DNA of 64,000 nt from Rhodobacter sp. 24-YEA-8 (GCF_900105075.1 NZ_FNSK01000002.1:62001-126000), one strand, 5' to 3'. Counted from the first letter of the stretch, positions 8,909 through 17,841 are shown. Program-made: numbers and translations. The notes: a model not told the origin generated them from the sequence alone.

Positions 8909-9460
8909 TTATTTCAGAAGCGCGTCCAGCGGCACGGGTTCCGGGATTGTCCAGGTGCCGATCACGGTCGGCTTGCCGTTTTCGGTGCCGATGATGCGAT
9001 ATTCGGCCTTGTTCTGGTGGTGCAGTTCGGCGGTGAAGGTGCGCGGCCCGAACAGGGTCGGCTCCTCATTCATCTTCTCAAGCTCGGTGACCACGGCACC
9101 GGTTTCGGTGGTGCCGGTGCGTTCGACGGCTTTGGCCCAGACATCGATCATCACATAGCCCGGGAAGGCATATTGCGTCGCGGGCGGCGCACTGGTGGCC
9201 TCCTCGTATTTCTTCACGAAGGCATTCACTTCCGCGCTCGGATCATCGTCGAAGACCGAGCCCCGGGCCGGCACGTAGAAATTCGACAGATCCGGCACCG
9301 CCGACATCCAGTAGCTGCCATCGGCACCCGAGCCGTTCAGGAGCATCGAACCGATCCCCGCCGCGCGGATCTGTTTCACCGCCGAGACAAAGCCCGGCAT
9401 CATCGAGCACAGCATGATTGCATCTGGCTCTTCCGGCAGCGCCTTGATCCGCGCGACCGT
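8909..9460 (-). pseudogene. LivK-type branched-chain amino acid binding protein, N-terminus deleted
   Basis: Only the C-terminal part of a periplasmic binding protein of the Leu/Ile/Val type (Peripla_BP_6) remains, from about TVARIKALPEEPDAIMLCS through VSAVKQIRAAGIGSML to the stop at 8909. Upstream of about 9460 the frame runs on, but into the antisense of an AraC-type gene, so the open frame up to 9634 is not the original protein. Signal peptide and N-terminal lobe are gone. The break point coincides with the truncation point of the AraC fragment on the other strand, which points to one deletion event. Confidence 0.8.
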
Positions 9461-9863
9461 GGGCCGGCGGCTTGCCGATCTGCTGGCTCTGGCAACCCAG
9501 GCTGATGACCGGGTGATGCAGTCGGGGGTTTCCTCGGTGCGGGCCGGCCATCTGATGCGGATCGAGGGCTTTGTGCGCCGCCATCTCGATGACCCCGATC
9601 TGGGCCCGGATTCTGTGGCTGCGGGCTGCGGCATTTCGGTGCGTTACCTCCATGAGGTCCTGCGCGACACCAACACGACGCTTGGTGGCTGGATCCGTGA
9701 CATGCGGCTGTTGGCCGCGCAGGAGGATCTGGCGACCCCCGGCGACCGGCGTTCTATTGGTGAGATTGCCTGGACGCGGGGCTTCCCCGATCAGGCGCAG
9801 TTCTCCTGCGCCTTTCGCGCCCGGTTCGGGATCACCCCGAAAGAGGCGCGCGGGCGTGGTTAA
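9457..9863 (+). pseudogene. AraC-family regulator, C-terminal DNA-binding fragment
   Basis: About 135 residues match the C-terminal half of an AraC/XylS regulator: a linker (VGRRLADLLALATQADDRVM), then two helix-turn-helix units seen as DSVAAGCGISVRYLHEVL and RSIGEIAWTRGFPDQAQFS followed by FRARFGITPKEAR, the family signature. The N-terminal effector domain is absent. The apparent start at 9414 lies in the antisense of the LivK-type fragment and is not genuine. Both divergent genes have lost their 5' ends and shared promoter, so neither is likely to work. Confidence 0.8.
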
Positions 9864-9905
9864 GGCGGAGGCTCTTTTGATCATGGCTCGCCCCCGCTCC
9901 CGCCT

Positions 9906-10888
9906 TCAGCGCCCGAGATGGGCGCGGAGCCGCGCCAGTGCTGCCTTACGGTCCTGGCGGGCAGTCAGCGCCTGATCATCGAGACCCCGGTAAACCGTGC
10001 GGGCGAATGCGGCTGCTGCTGGCCGATCAGGTCCATATCGGCCGAAATCACGCAGCCGAGCATCATATAGCCGCCGCCCGAAACCGCATCGCGGTGCAGC
10101 ACAATCGGTTCGGTCCCGCCCGGAACCCGGATCGAGCCGTAAGGATAGCAGGCATCAACGATGTTCGAGGGGTTCGACCCCGCGCCAAATGGCTGCTCGC
10201 GTGGCACGAAATCCAGCGCCGTGCCGCCTTTGAACCGATAGCCGATCCGGTCCGCCTCGGGCGCAACTTTCCAGGTGTCTGCAAAGAACCGCTGGCCCGC
10301 CTCCGCCGTGATGCGGTGCCAGTAAAGCCCCGGCAGCATCCTCAGTTCGGCCGGATTGCCGGGTTGGCGCCGCAATACCTCCGGAACCGATCCCTTGCCG
10401 CCCGCGCCATTGCTCGCCGCACCCTGGCCAAGCGGCAACACATCGCCCGCTTTCAGCGCCCGTCCCTCATGCCCGCCAAGCGCGCCCAGCGTATAGGTCG
10501 AACGCGAGCCCAGCGTCCGGGGCACATCAATACCGCCCGACACCGCGATATAGGCGCGCGCGCCGGATTTCAGGAAACCAAAGGACAGATGGTCGCCGGG
10601 ACTGACCGGGACTGCCTCCCATGGCGCGAATTCGGTGCCGTTCAGTCTGGGCGGCAGATCGGCCCCTGTAATTGCTACGGTCGCGGCCGAGGTGAATTCC
10701 ATCTCTGGCCCCATGAAGACGGCCTCAAGCACAGCCGCGCTTTCGTCATTGCCCACCAGCATATTGGCGGCGCGCAGCGCTAAACGGTCCATGCCACCCG
10801 AAAGCGGGATGCCGAGATGGTAATAGCCAGGCCGACCAAGGTCCTGGACGGTGGTCGACAGGCCGGGGGTGATGATTTTAACGGCCAT
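9906..10888 (-). pseudogene. pxpC: 5-oxoprolinase subunit C (biotin-dependent carboxyltransferase family), frameshifted near C-terminus
   Basis: A KipA/PxpC (urea amidolyase C-terminal-like) protein. The main frame from the ATG at 10888 gives 307 residues with TPGLSTTVQDLGRPGYYHLG, YIAVSGGIDVP and SNPSNIVDACYPYGSIRVPGG family blocks. It stops at 9965, but the frame one base over continues with a family-like tail (DDQALTARQDRKAALARLR and a few more residues) to a TGA at 9906-9908. That indicates a one-base loss at about 9980. The loss removes about 25 residues, so partial function is possible, or it could be a sequencing error. The gene overlaps pxpB by 11 bases. All its partners except the biotin carrier are also damaged. 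Confidence 0.75.
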
Positions 10889-11653
10889 TGAGCGCCTCCA
10901 TCATCCGGGCTTTGGTGCCTGCCATATCCCTGTTGTAATCCGAGAGGCTGAAACTGGTCTGGCGGATCACCGGTTCGAACCGGTTCGCCTCTACCGTTTC
11001 AATCGCCGTGTCATACTGATCGCGGGTGACGGGCTTCCATTTCACGATATCGCCGGGTCGGAAGAGGCACATCTCGTCCTGCAGGTAATTCACCTTCTGG
11101 CCTGGGTCATAGATCGGCATCGGCGTGACGCCGAACATCTGATAGCCGCCGGCGCCGCGCACCGAATAGATGCAGGAAAAACACCCGCCATGCCCGACCG
11201 TCAGTTTTGGCGTATGGGTCCGGGGGCGGAGATATTTCGGGACCTGGAGCTGACGCTCGCGCTCCACCATCTGGTAAAGGAAGGGCAGCCCCGCAACAAA
11301 GTCGACCATCGAGACGAACCAGGGCTGGCTGGAATGCGCCTCGATGAAATTCCCGACGGTGCCGAGCCCGTTCACACCCGCCGCATATTCCAGGTCTGTT
11401 TTTGACGGATACTGGTGGCGGCGGCCTCCATCGATTGCAGCTCGCGCATCAGATCGTCTGGCCTGATGCGGTCGGGGTCGAATTTGACCTGGAAACTGGC
11501 ATTGGCGGGGCAGAACTCGGTCACGCCGCTGATCTGCGCCTCCCGCACCACATTGGTCATGGACAGTGAGGTGAAGAAGGATTCGAGCGACATATCCTCG
11601 GAAACCTCGCCGAAGATATGCTCATCGCCCCCGAAACTGAAACGGATCGACAT
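10878..11653 (-). pseudogene. pxpB: 5-oxoprolinase subunit B (allophanate hydrolase subunit 1 family), internal deletion
   Basis: The N-terminal part (93 codons from 11653, FSFGGDEHIFGEVSEDMSLE) reads to about 11400 and then leaves frame. The C-terminal part (PWFVSMVDFVAGLPFLYQMV, then LTVGHGGCFSCIYSVRGAGG) reads in another frame, where the preceding bases encode KTDLEYAAGVNGLG, a normal family motif. In intact relatives roughly 30 residues lie between the two parts, so a deletion of about 90 bases, not a multiple of three, has removed them at about 11398-11404. The gene cannot yield a full protein. Confidence 0.85.
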
Positions 11654-11665
11654 GGTCCTTCCTGA

Positions 11666-12960
11666 TCAGGTGTCCGGGCTGAGCCGGGCGGAATTTTCAT
11701 CAAGCCGGCTCTCCAGCCAGTGGGTGTGGAATGCGCCTGCGCGGACCGACGGATCTGCGGCCAACGCAAGGAAGAGGGGTTTCGTGGTCTTGCAGCCCTC
11801 GATCTTCGTCTCTGACAAAGCGCGGGCGAGACGGGTGATCGCGGCCTCGCGACTGTCTGCATGGACGATGAGTTTCGCCAGCAGCGAGTCGTAAAACGGC
11901 GGAACGGTATAGCCCGCATAAAGCATGGAATCGAAGCGCACCCCCGGCCCGCCGGGCAGGCGCAGGTCCGAGATCGTGCCGGGGAAGGGGGCGAACCCGC
12001 TGGCCGGATCTTCGGCATTCAGCCGCACTTCGCTGGCATGGCCACGGATCTGCACGTCATCGTGAGCGATCCAGAGTTTCTCGTCGCCTGCGATCCGCAG
12101 CATCGCCGCCCCGAGGTCGATACCGGTGATCATCTCGGTCACCGGATGTTCCACCTGAATGCGGGAGTTCATCTCGATAAATTAAAAGCGGTCGGCAGCA
12201 TCGTCGTAAAGATATTCAATCGTACCGGTGCCGGAATAGTTAACGGCTTCAGCCAGCCGCACCGCACTGGCACAAAGGGCGTCGCGCAGATCGGGCGAAA
12301 GCGCCAGCGACGGCGCCTCTTCCCAGACTTTCTGACGGCGCCGTTTCGGCGAACGTTCGCGCTCGTTGCAATGGATCGCGCGCTTGCCGTCACCGAGGAT
12401 CTGCACCTCGATATGGCGTGCCTGGCCGATGACCTTTTCCATGTAAAGCCCGCCATCCCCGAAGGCGGCGAGCGCTTCGGCGGCGGCCTTTATCATGACC
12501 GGGAACCCGGTCTCTTTGAGGATCTCGCGCCCCTCAGCGATTGACGCCACCCGCCCCATTGACCCCGGCGCCACCGGGACGCCCGCCTGTGCAGGAGCAA
12601 TGCGCGCGGAGACCTTGTCGCCCATCAGCCGGATCGCATCCCCCGATGGCCCGACCCAGACCAGGCCCGCCGCAACAACCGCATCGGCGAAATCAGCGTT
12701 TTCGGCGAGGAAGCCGTAAACCGGATGCACCGCATCGGCGCCGGTTCTGGCTGCCGCGTTCAGAATGGCCTGTACCGAAAGGTAGCTCTTTTTGCTGCGG
12801 GCGGCCCGATACTCAACGCCTCATCGGCCAGCTGCACAGGGAGGCTGTCGCGGTCGGCCTCGGAATGCACAGCAACCGTCGCGATGCCGAGATCCCGGGC
12901 CGCGCGGATGATCCGCACGGCAATTTCACCCCGGTTGGCGACCAGCAGTTTGCGGATCAT
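11666..12960 (-). pseudogene. accC: Biotin carboxylase (AccC-type) with frameshift, ATP-loop deletion and nonsense codon
   Basis: Start at 12960 ([20 protein letters not shown]). Three lesions are seen. First, a frameshift at the A/T homopolymer about 12789-12793: after PPAAKR the true frame continues [11 protein letters not shown] one frame over. Second, an in-frame deletion at about 12475-12490 joins VMIKAAA directly to EALAAFGDGG, losing about 27 residues that include the glycine-rich ATP-grasp loop. Third, a TAA at 12182-12184 sits where relatives have an aromatic residue just before FIEMNSRIQVEHPVTE. The C-terminal third is otherwise well preserved. It is clearly non-functional. Confidence 0.9.
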
Positions 12961-13193
12961 CAGGACAATTCCGCGAGCATGGCTCCGGCCATCACGGGCT
13001 CTTCGTTATAGGTCACGAATTGCACATTCCTGCCGGCGACATCGGATTTCACCTCGTGAAAGCTCTTCATCACCTCGATCAGCCCGATCACCTCGCCCAC
13101 GGCCATATCATCGCCATCGGCCTTGAAGGGCGGCTGATCGGGCGAGGCGGAGCGGTAAAAGGTGCCGGGCAGGGGGGACAGGATCTGGGCCAT
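12960..13193 (-). CDS. accB: Biotin carboxyl carrier protein (acetyl-CoA carboxylase/5-oxoprolinase-type)
   Basis: A 77-residue biotinyl domain protein. The biotin-attachment lysine lies in [17 protein letters not shown], and [15 protein letters not shown] and the C-terminal [15 protein letters not shown] complete the lipoyl/biotinyl fold. It is short for AccB of acetyl-CoA carboxylase but normal for the stand-alone carrier found in pxpA-accB-accC-pxpBC clusters. The start is the ATG at 13193; the longer open frame to 13370 lies antisense to the pxpA remnant. Its stop overlaps the accC start by one base. It is the only apparently intact gene of this cluster, and its carboxylase partner is destroyed. 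Confidence 0.85.
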   Translation of the reverse strand: MAQILSPLPGTFYRSASPDQPPFKADGDDMAVGEVIGLIEVMKSFHEVKSDVAGRNVQFVTYNEEPVMAGAMLAELS

Positions 13194-13203
13194 GGTTTGC
13201 CAC

Positions 13204-13485
13204 TCAGACAAAGGGTTGGAGGACGGCGCGCACCGCGCGGGCGATATCGACCGCATTGGGCGTGTCGGAATGGATGCAGATGGTCTCGCAGCGGGTCGGA
13301 AAGAGCGAGCCATCCGTGGCGATACCCCGGCCTTCGGTGATGGCCCGCAGGCAGCGTTCTGCCATCTCATCGGGGTCTTTCGCGTCAGGTTCGCGGGTCA
13401 CGATCAGGCTGCCATCGGGGCGGTAATCGAGATCGCCGTGAAATTCGGCAATCATGCGATGGCCGCGCGCCGGATAGTATTGCTA
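13204..13485 (-). pseudogene. pxpA: 5-oxoprolinase subunit A (LamB/YcsF family), C-terminal remnant
   Basis: Residues DYRPDGSLIVTREPDAKDP, AERCLRAITEGRGIA and TICIHSDTPNAVDIARAVRA match the end of PxpA/LamB-YcsF proteins. The ATG at 13455 lies inside the protein: upstream codons still read a plausible YYPARGHR stretch, then hit a TAG about 30 bases further up. The first two-thirds (about 170 residues) are absent. The region upstream of 13485 up to the LysR start shows no more of the gene. Confidence 0.75.
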
Positions 13486-13578
13486 TTGGTTTTCAGGGAT
13501 GGTGGCGCGACGCGGGCCTTTGTGGCAAATACGAAATTATGCGATTGTTTATCTGAAAAATTGATACAGAATTCGTAT

Positions 13579-14185
13579 ATGTCTCTGACCCTGAAACAGC
13601 TGAGATATTTCGTCACCGCCGCCGAGACGGGGCAGATCAGTCATGCAGCGATCGAGATGAATATCTCGCAATCGGCGGTGACCGCGGCGATCCAGGATTT
13701 GCAGGCCGGGCTTGGGTCAAGCTTTTGTCGCGCAGCCCGAAGGGGATGGTGCTGACGCCTGAAGGGGCGTGGTTCCACTGGCGCCGCAGGCTCTGGCTGG
13801 CGACCGACACCCATTGCTGACCGAGCCGCTGGTGCCGGTCGAGGCGGTGATCCGCGAACCCTATATCATGCTGACGGTGGATGAGGCCGACCGCACCCAG
13901 GCGAAGTTCTGGCAAGGTTTCGGCATCCGGCCCCGGGTGATCTTCGAAACCTCATCGGTCGAAGCGGTGCGCTCGATGGTGGCGAGCGGCATGGGCGTCA
14001 CCATCCTGAGCGATATGGTCTACTGGCCCTGGTCGCCTGAAGGGCAGTGGATCGAACAGCGCCCGGTCGCTGAAGGGGTGCCCAGCATGGATGTCGGGCT
14101 GAGCTGGTCGAAGGGCAGGGTGCTTTCGCCCCCCGCCCGGGTGTTTCGCGCCTTTCTCGGGCTGGCCACCGGGGGAGGCGGCTGA
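13579..14185 (+). pseudogene. LysR-family regulator with frameshifts and internal deletion
   Basis: A genuine LysR start (MSLTLKQLRYFVTAAETG) and helix-turn-helix (ISHAAIEMNISQSAVTAAIQ) are followed by a frameshift near 13715, after which the next frame continues VKLLSRSPKGMVLTPEGAWF. Then about 100 residues of the linker and the first effector lobe are missing, and after another frame change the C-terminal lobe resumes (HPLLTEPLVPVEAVIREPYI, then GMGVTILSDMVYWPW). It was probably the divergently placed activator of the pxp cluster. It cannot make a complete protein. Confidence 0.85.
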
Positions 14186-14189
14186 GCTC

Positions 14190-14480
14190 TCAGCGGTTGC
14201 TGTCGATCCAGCGCGACAGGAGCTGACGGTCGCGGAAGCATTCATCCGGCACCGCGCGATGTTTGATCCGGGCAAGCTTTTCGGCGAACGCGACCTGTTT
14301 CGAGGTCGGCTGATTGTCCTGCACTGGTTTCAGCCCCGCCTGCGCCTCGATCCAGGCGCTGAGACTGCGGCGATCCTGCTGAACCTCCCATGGCAGGAGG
14401 GTCTTGTTGCGCAATGCCAGCGAGCGGGCATAGGCAATCTGGCGCGGTGTCACCGGCATGATGAAACTGGCAGCTTCCAT
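14190..14480 (-). CDS. Small protein with two copies of a 40-residue helical motif, function unknown
   Basis: A 96-residue protein built from two related segments: TPRQIAYARSLALRNKTLLP ending in RRSLSAWIEAQ, and TSKQVAFAEKLARIKHRAVP ending in RQLLSRWIDSN. Each has the pattern T-x-K/R-Q-x-A-x-A, a hydrophobic helix and a closing S-x-W-I-D/E. This motif occurs in short alphaproteobacterial proteins and at the ends of some DNA-processing proteins; I do not recognise a tested function. The start at 14480 is preceded by GGGAGA at good spacing, so the upstream ATGs at 14501 and 14537 were not chosen. It is convergent with the LysR pseudogene. Confidence 0.75.
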   Translation of the reverse strand: MEAASFIMPVTPRQIAYARSLALRNKTLLPWEVQQDRRSLSAWIEAQAGLKPVQDNQPTSKQVAFAEKLARIKHRAVPDECFRDRQLLSRWIDSNR

Positions 14481-14546
14481 AGCGGTCTCCCTTCTGTTCA
14501 TAAAGATGAACATAGAACATAAAGGGAACATTTTCAAGTGAGACCC

Positions 14547-14573
14547 TGATCGGGACCTCTGAGGGCCCGATCA
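14547..14573 (-). terminator. Hairpin downstream of the antiporter gene
   Basis: TGATCGGG pairs with CCCGATCA, with two further G-C pairs inside beyond one mismatch. It lies 28 bases past the antiporter stop. There is no clear U-tract, so it may act as a processing or pause hairpin rather than a strong terminator. Confidence 0.45.
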
Positions 14574-14600
14574 ACACTGCGCGAGGGGTAAATCGGGGCG

Positions 14601-16388
14601 TCAGTGATGCGAGGGCGCATCCTTGTTGCCCTGGATCAGGCCCGCACCCGCCGCGAGACCTTCGGTAAAGTCGATGGCAAGGCGCTGAACGTCATTGGCC
14701 CGCACATCCTGCATCAGATCATCGGCCTCTTCCGGAGTGTCGCCCAGCCGCACCAGCGCCGCGTGGCCAAGCGCCAGCGCCGAATCGCGGGTCTCCCGGA
14801 TCTGGAAATCGGCATCTGCCTTCATCAGGGCAACCGCATGTTCCCGGTCCCAGGCGCGGGCGAAGACCGGCACCAGCGGGAATTCGTGTTTCACCAGCCC
14901 GACGATTTTCAGCGTGGCTTCGGGGTCATCGGTGGCGGCGACGATCAGGCTCGCCTCTGCCGCGCCGGCATTCCTGAGGATATCCAGGCGCGTGCCATCG
15001 CCATACCAGACGCGGAAGCCGAAATCAGCCGCATCGCGGATCACCTGCGCATCGGAATCGATGATCGAGACCGTATAGCCGCGTTTCAGCAGCGGCTGGC
15101 TGACCATCTGGCCAAAGCGGCCAAAGCCGATCAGCAGGATATTGGCGTTCAGGCCGCTCGCCTCTTCGACCCCCTCCAGCGAAACCTCGGCCTTTGGCGA
15201 GAAGCGGTCAAAAAGGATCATCATCAGGGGCGTGAGCGCCATGGAGCAGATCACGATGGCGGTCAGGGTCGCGTTCCATTCGGTCGTCAGCACTCCGACC
15301 TGGGTGGCGGTGGCGTAAAGCACGAAGGCGAATTCCCCGCCCTGGGCCATGACCACCGCGCGCTCCCGCGCCTCGGCTCTCGGCGTTTTCAGAAGCCGCG
15401 CCACGCTGTAGATCACCAGCATTTTCAGGATGATATAGACCGGCACGCAAAAGGCGATCAGTGCCGCATTCTCGCGGATCACGGTGAGGTTCAGCGCCAT
15501 GCCAACCCCCATGAAAAAGAGGCCGAGCAAAAGGCCCCGGAAGGGCTCGACATCGGTTTCCAGCTGGTGGCGATAGCTCGATTCCGACAGGAGTACGCCT
15601 GCGAGGAAGGCGCCCATTGCCATCGAAAGCCCGCCCGCCTGCATCAAAAGCGCCGCCGCCAGCACGACAAGCAGCGCGGCCGCCGTCATCACATCCCGCC
15701 CGCCAAACCGTGCCAGAAACCCAAACATCGGATCCAGGAGATAGCGCCCGGCCAGAACCAGCACCACGATACAGCCAAGCCCGGCCCCGATGTTCTGCAC
15801 CCGGTCCATCATCGTGGATTCCTCGGCGCCAGGTGCAATAAAGGCGACGATTGCCAGCAGCGGCACGATGGCGAGATCCTCGAGCAGGAGGATCGAAATG
15901 ATCCGCCGCCCGGCCGGGGTCTCCATCTGCCGCCGCTCCGACAGCATCTGCATGACGACCGCGGTCGAGGTCAGCACAAAGCCGGTGCCCGCCACAAAGC
16001 TCGCCGAGGCCGGATAGCCAAGCGCCAGCCCGACACAGGTCAGCACCGCGATAGCCCCGACCACCTGGATCAGCCCCAGCCCGAAAATCTCGCCGCGCAT
16101 CGACCAGAGCCGCGACGGCTGCATTTCGAGCCCGATCACAAACAGAAAGAGCACTACGCCGAGTTCGGCGACATGGATGACCGCCTCGGCATCCTCGATC
16201 ACCTTCAGACCGAATGGCCCGATCAGAAGGCCCGCTGCGAGAAAACCCAGGACCGAGCCAAGCCCGAGCCGCCTGAACAACGGCACCGCGATCACCGCCG
16301 CGGCCAGAAGAATGACAATGGTGGTCAGATCGACCCCGCCGCCGTGAAGCGCAGCCACTTCGGCCGCCCCCGCGCCCTGTTCCGCCAT
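14601..16388 (-). CDS. CPA2-family monovalent cation:proton antiporter (KefB/KefC-like)
   Basis: A 595-residue inner-membrane protein with about twelve hydrophobic segments over the first 380 residues (including LGSVLGFLAAGLLIGPFGLK and VLFLFVIGLEMQPSRLWSMR, the CPA2 signature region) and a C-terminal RCK/TrkA-N domain at about 410-530 (ILLIGFGRFGQMVSQPLLKR, then VWYGDGTRLDILRNAGA). Such proteins exchange K+ or Na+ for protons and often protect against electrophiles or pH shifts. The ATG at 16388 is preceded by AGGAGAACCGCAG and was chosen over the ATG at 16430. It is a single-gene unit flanked by an IS insertion upstream. Confidence 0.92.
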   Translation of the reverse strand: MAEQGAGAAEVAALHGGGVDLTTIVILLAAAVIAVPLFRRLGLGSVLGFLAAGLLIGPFGLKVIEDAEAVIHVAELGVVLFLFVIGLEMQPSRLWSMRGEIFGLGLIQVVGAIAVLTCVGLALGYPASASFVAGTGFVLTSTAVVMQMLSERRQMETPAGRRIISILLLEDLAIVPLLAIVAFIAPGAEESTMMDRVQNIGAGLGCIVVLVLAGRYLLDPMFGFLARFGGRDVMTAAALLVVLAAALLMQAGGLSMAMGAFLAGVLLSESSYRHQLETDVEPFRGLLLGLFFMGVGMALNLTVIRENAALIAFCVPVYIILKMLVIYSVARLLKTPRAEARERAVVMAQGGEFAFVLYATATQVGVLTTEWNATLTAIVICSMALTPLMMILFDRFSPKAEVSLEGVEEASGLNANILLIGFGRFGQMVSQPLLKRGYTVSIIDSDAQVIRDAADFGFRVWYGDGTRLDILRNAGAAEASLIVAATDDPEATLKIVGLVKHEFPLVPVFARAWDREHAVALMKADADFQIRETRDSALALGHAALVRLGDTPEEADDLMQDVRANDVQRLAIDFTEGLAAGAGLIQGNKDAPSHH

Positions 16389-16464
16389 CTGCGGTTCTCC
16401 TGTTGCAATCGTAAGCCGTGCCACAACCATTCGGGCAACGGATCACATACCCGTGACCGGAGAA

Positions 16465-16571
16465 ATGTTAGCTGTATTCCAGAGACACGGCGAGAAAGAT
16501 TTCATCGGTGCCGCGCGGAGCATCGCAAATGTGTCTGAAGATGCCGTAAACGGTCGTGTTGTCGCGCCAGG
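16465..16571 (+). other. Short open frame cut by the IS insertion
   Basis: From the ATG at 16465, preceded by GGAGAA, the frame is open to the IS edge. If the IS and one copy of the AGG duplication are removed, the frame continues at 17842 and stops at 17870-17872, giving 45 residues. I do not recognise the product and it may be chance. Confidence 0.2.
16569..16571. repeat. Left copy of IS target-site duplication (AGG)
   Basis: AGG directly abuts the left inverted repeat, and the same triplet abuts the right repeat at 17839-17841. A 3-bp duplication is normal for IS3-family insertion. Confidence 0.6.
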
Positions 16572-16598
16572 TGAGCTACTCCCTGGAAATCGGACAGT
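16572..16598 (+). repeat. IS left inverted repeat
   Basis: The outer 12 bases and inner 7 bases match the complement of the right end exactly; the middle 8 differ. Confidence 0.85.
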
Positions 16599-16651
16599 GA
16601 CGGAAGCTACGATCTGACGTTTGCTGGTCTCCACGGACGAGGAGATCAGGC

Positions 16652-16948
16652 ATGCGAAAACGCAGGAACCATGACGCGGGCTTCAAGGCGCGCGTGGCAC
16701 TTGAGGCCATCAAGGGCGAGCGCACTGTGTCGGAGTTGGCGGCCGAATACGGCGTGCATCCGACGATGATCCATCAATGGAAGAAATCGCTGCTCGACGG
16801 GGCTGCGGACATCTTCGAGCGCGGCGGCAAGAAGCCCGCGACGGAGGTGGATGAAGAGACGGTCCGGTCATTGCACGCCAAGATCGGGGAGCTGGCTGTC
16901 GCCAACGATTTTTTGTCACGAAAGCTCAAGCCGTGGAGCGGAAAGTGA
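16652..16948 (+). CDS. IS3-family transposase OrfA (helix-turn-helix subunit)
   Basis: A 98-residue protein with the IS3 OrfA HTH (HDAGFKARVALEAIKGERTV, SELAAEYGVHPTMIHQWKKS) and a C-terminal leucine-zipper-like helix (EETVRSLHAKIGELAVANDF). It gives sequence-specific binding to the IS ends. A run of six Ts at 16909-16914 (reading GAT TTT TTG) sits where a -1 ribosomal slip would join it to the orfB frame, producing the OrfAB transposase. The start at 16652 is preceded by GAGGAGATCAGGC. Confidence 0.92.
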   Translation: MRKRRNHDAGFKARVALEAIKGERTVSELAAEYGVHPTMIHQWKKSLLDGAADIFERGGKKPATEVDEETVRSLHAKIGELAVANDFLSRKLKPWSGK

Positions 16949-17799
16949 GGCGTGGGATGATCGAACGGGACCACCCTGCACTGTCGATCGGGGCGCAGTG
17001 CCGCCTGCTGTCGATCTCGCGCTCGTCGTTCTGCCACGAGCCGGCTGGAGAGACTGATCAGAACCTCGGCCTGATGCAGCTGATCGACCGGCAGTTCATG
17101 GATACGCCCTTCTACGGCGTCCGGCAGATGACCTGGCATCTGCAAAACGAGGGGCACGGCGTGAACCAGAAGCGCATCCGGCGGCTGATGCGGCTCATGC
17201 GTTTGATGCCGATTTACCAGAAGCCCAACACCAGCAAGCCGAGAAAGGGCCACAAGACCTATCCCTACCTGCTGGGCGGGCTGCGGGTCGATCGCCCCGG
17301 TCAGGTCTGGTGCGCCGACATTACCTATCTCCCGATGCGGCGGGGGTTTCTGTATCTGGTCGCCATCATGGACTGGTTCACGCGCAAAGTTCTGGCCTGG
17401 CGCATATCGAACACCCTGGAAGCGGACTTCTGCGTCGAGGCGTTGAACGAGGCCATCCACCGGTTCGGCGCGCCCACAATCATGAACACTGACCAAGGCA
17501 GCCAGTTCACGTCCTTCGCTTGGACAGATCGGCTGAAACGCGTCGGAACCCGCATCTCGATGGACGGCAAGGGGCGGTGCATCGACAATGTCTTCATCGA
17601 GCGCCTGTGGCGGTCCCTGAAATACGAATGCGTCTATCTGCATGCCTGGGAGACCGGGTCTCAGGCAAAGGCCGCAATCGGATCCTGGGTCAGCTTCTAT
17701 AACCATCGGCGGCCACACACTGCCCATGGCGGGTTGCCCCCCGCCGTGGTCTACTTCAACAGCATCGAAACCGACCGGCAGGCACAGGCAGTAGCTTAA
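16933..17799 (+). CDS. IS3-family transposase OrfB (DDE integrase subunit)
   Basis: A 288-residue catalytic subunit: an HTH_21-type region (MDTPFYGVRQMTWHLQNEGH) and an rve integrase core with the DDE triad visible as WCADITYLPM (D), IMNTDQGSQFTS (D) and DNVFIERLWRSLKYE (E), ending in FYNHRRPHTAHGGLPPA. The GTG at 16933 is the first start in frame, but the frame is open back to the T6 run, so the usual product is probably the frameshifted OrfAB fusion. It appears intact and could be active. Confidence 0.92.
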   Translation: MERKVRRGMIERDHPALSIGAQCRLLSISRSSFCHEPAGETDQNLGLMQLIDRQFMDTPFYGVRQMTWHLQNEGHGVNQKRIRRLMRLMRLMPIYQKPNTSKPRKGHKTYPYLLGGLRVDRPGQVWCADITYLPMRRGFLYLVAIMDWFTRKVLAWRISNTLEADFCVEALNEAIHRFGAPTIMNTDQGSQFTSFAWTDRLKRVGTRISMDGKGRCIDNVFIERLWRSLKYECVYLHAWETGSQAKAAIGSWVSFYNHRRPHTAHGGLPPAVVYFNSIETDRQAQAVA

Positions 17800-17811
17800 A
17801 CATCCTCGAAA

Positions 17812-17838
17812 ACTGTCCAAGCATCGGGGAGTAGCTCA
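17812..17838 (-). repeat. IS right inverted repeat
   Basis: This is the partner of 16572-16598, directly followed by the second AGG of the target duplication. Confidence 0.85.
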
Positions 17839-17841
17839 AGG

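Larger units (their letters stand above)
16572..17838 (+). mobile_element. Complete IS3-family insertion sequence (1267 bp)
   Basis: The element is bounded by 27-bp imperfect inverted repeats: the left end begins TGAGCTACTCCC and ends GGACAGT at 16598, and the right end is the reverse complement of the same pattern at 17812-17838. Two overlapping genes, orfA and orfB, encode an IS3-type transposase, with orfB in the -1 frame. A 3-bp AGG duplication flanks it, so insertion was by transposition and probably fairly recent. A decayed relative lies at 25694-26169. Confidence 0.92.

Noticed and set aside
9414..9456. Apparent N-terminus of the AraC fragment
   Set aside because: These codons are antisense to the LivK-type gene remnant and arise only from the deletion joint.
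14604..16538. 644-codon plus-strand open frame
   Set aside because: Antisense to the CPA2 antiporter; low-complexity His/Arg/Asp-rich translation typical of shadow frames.
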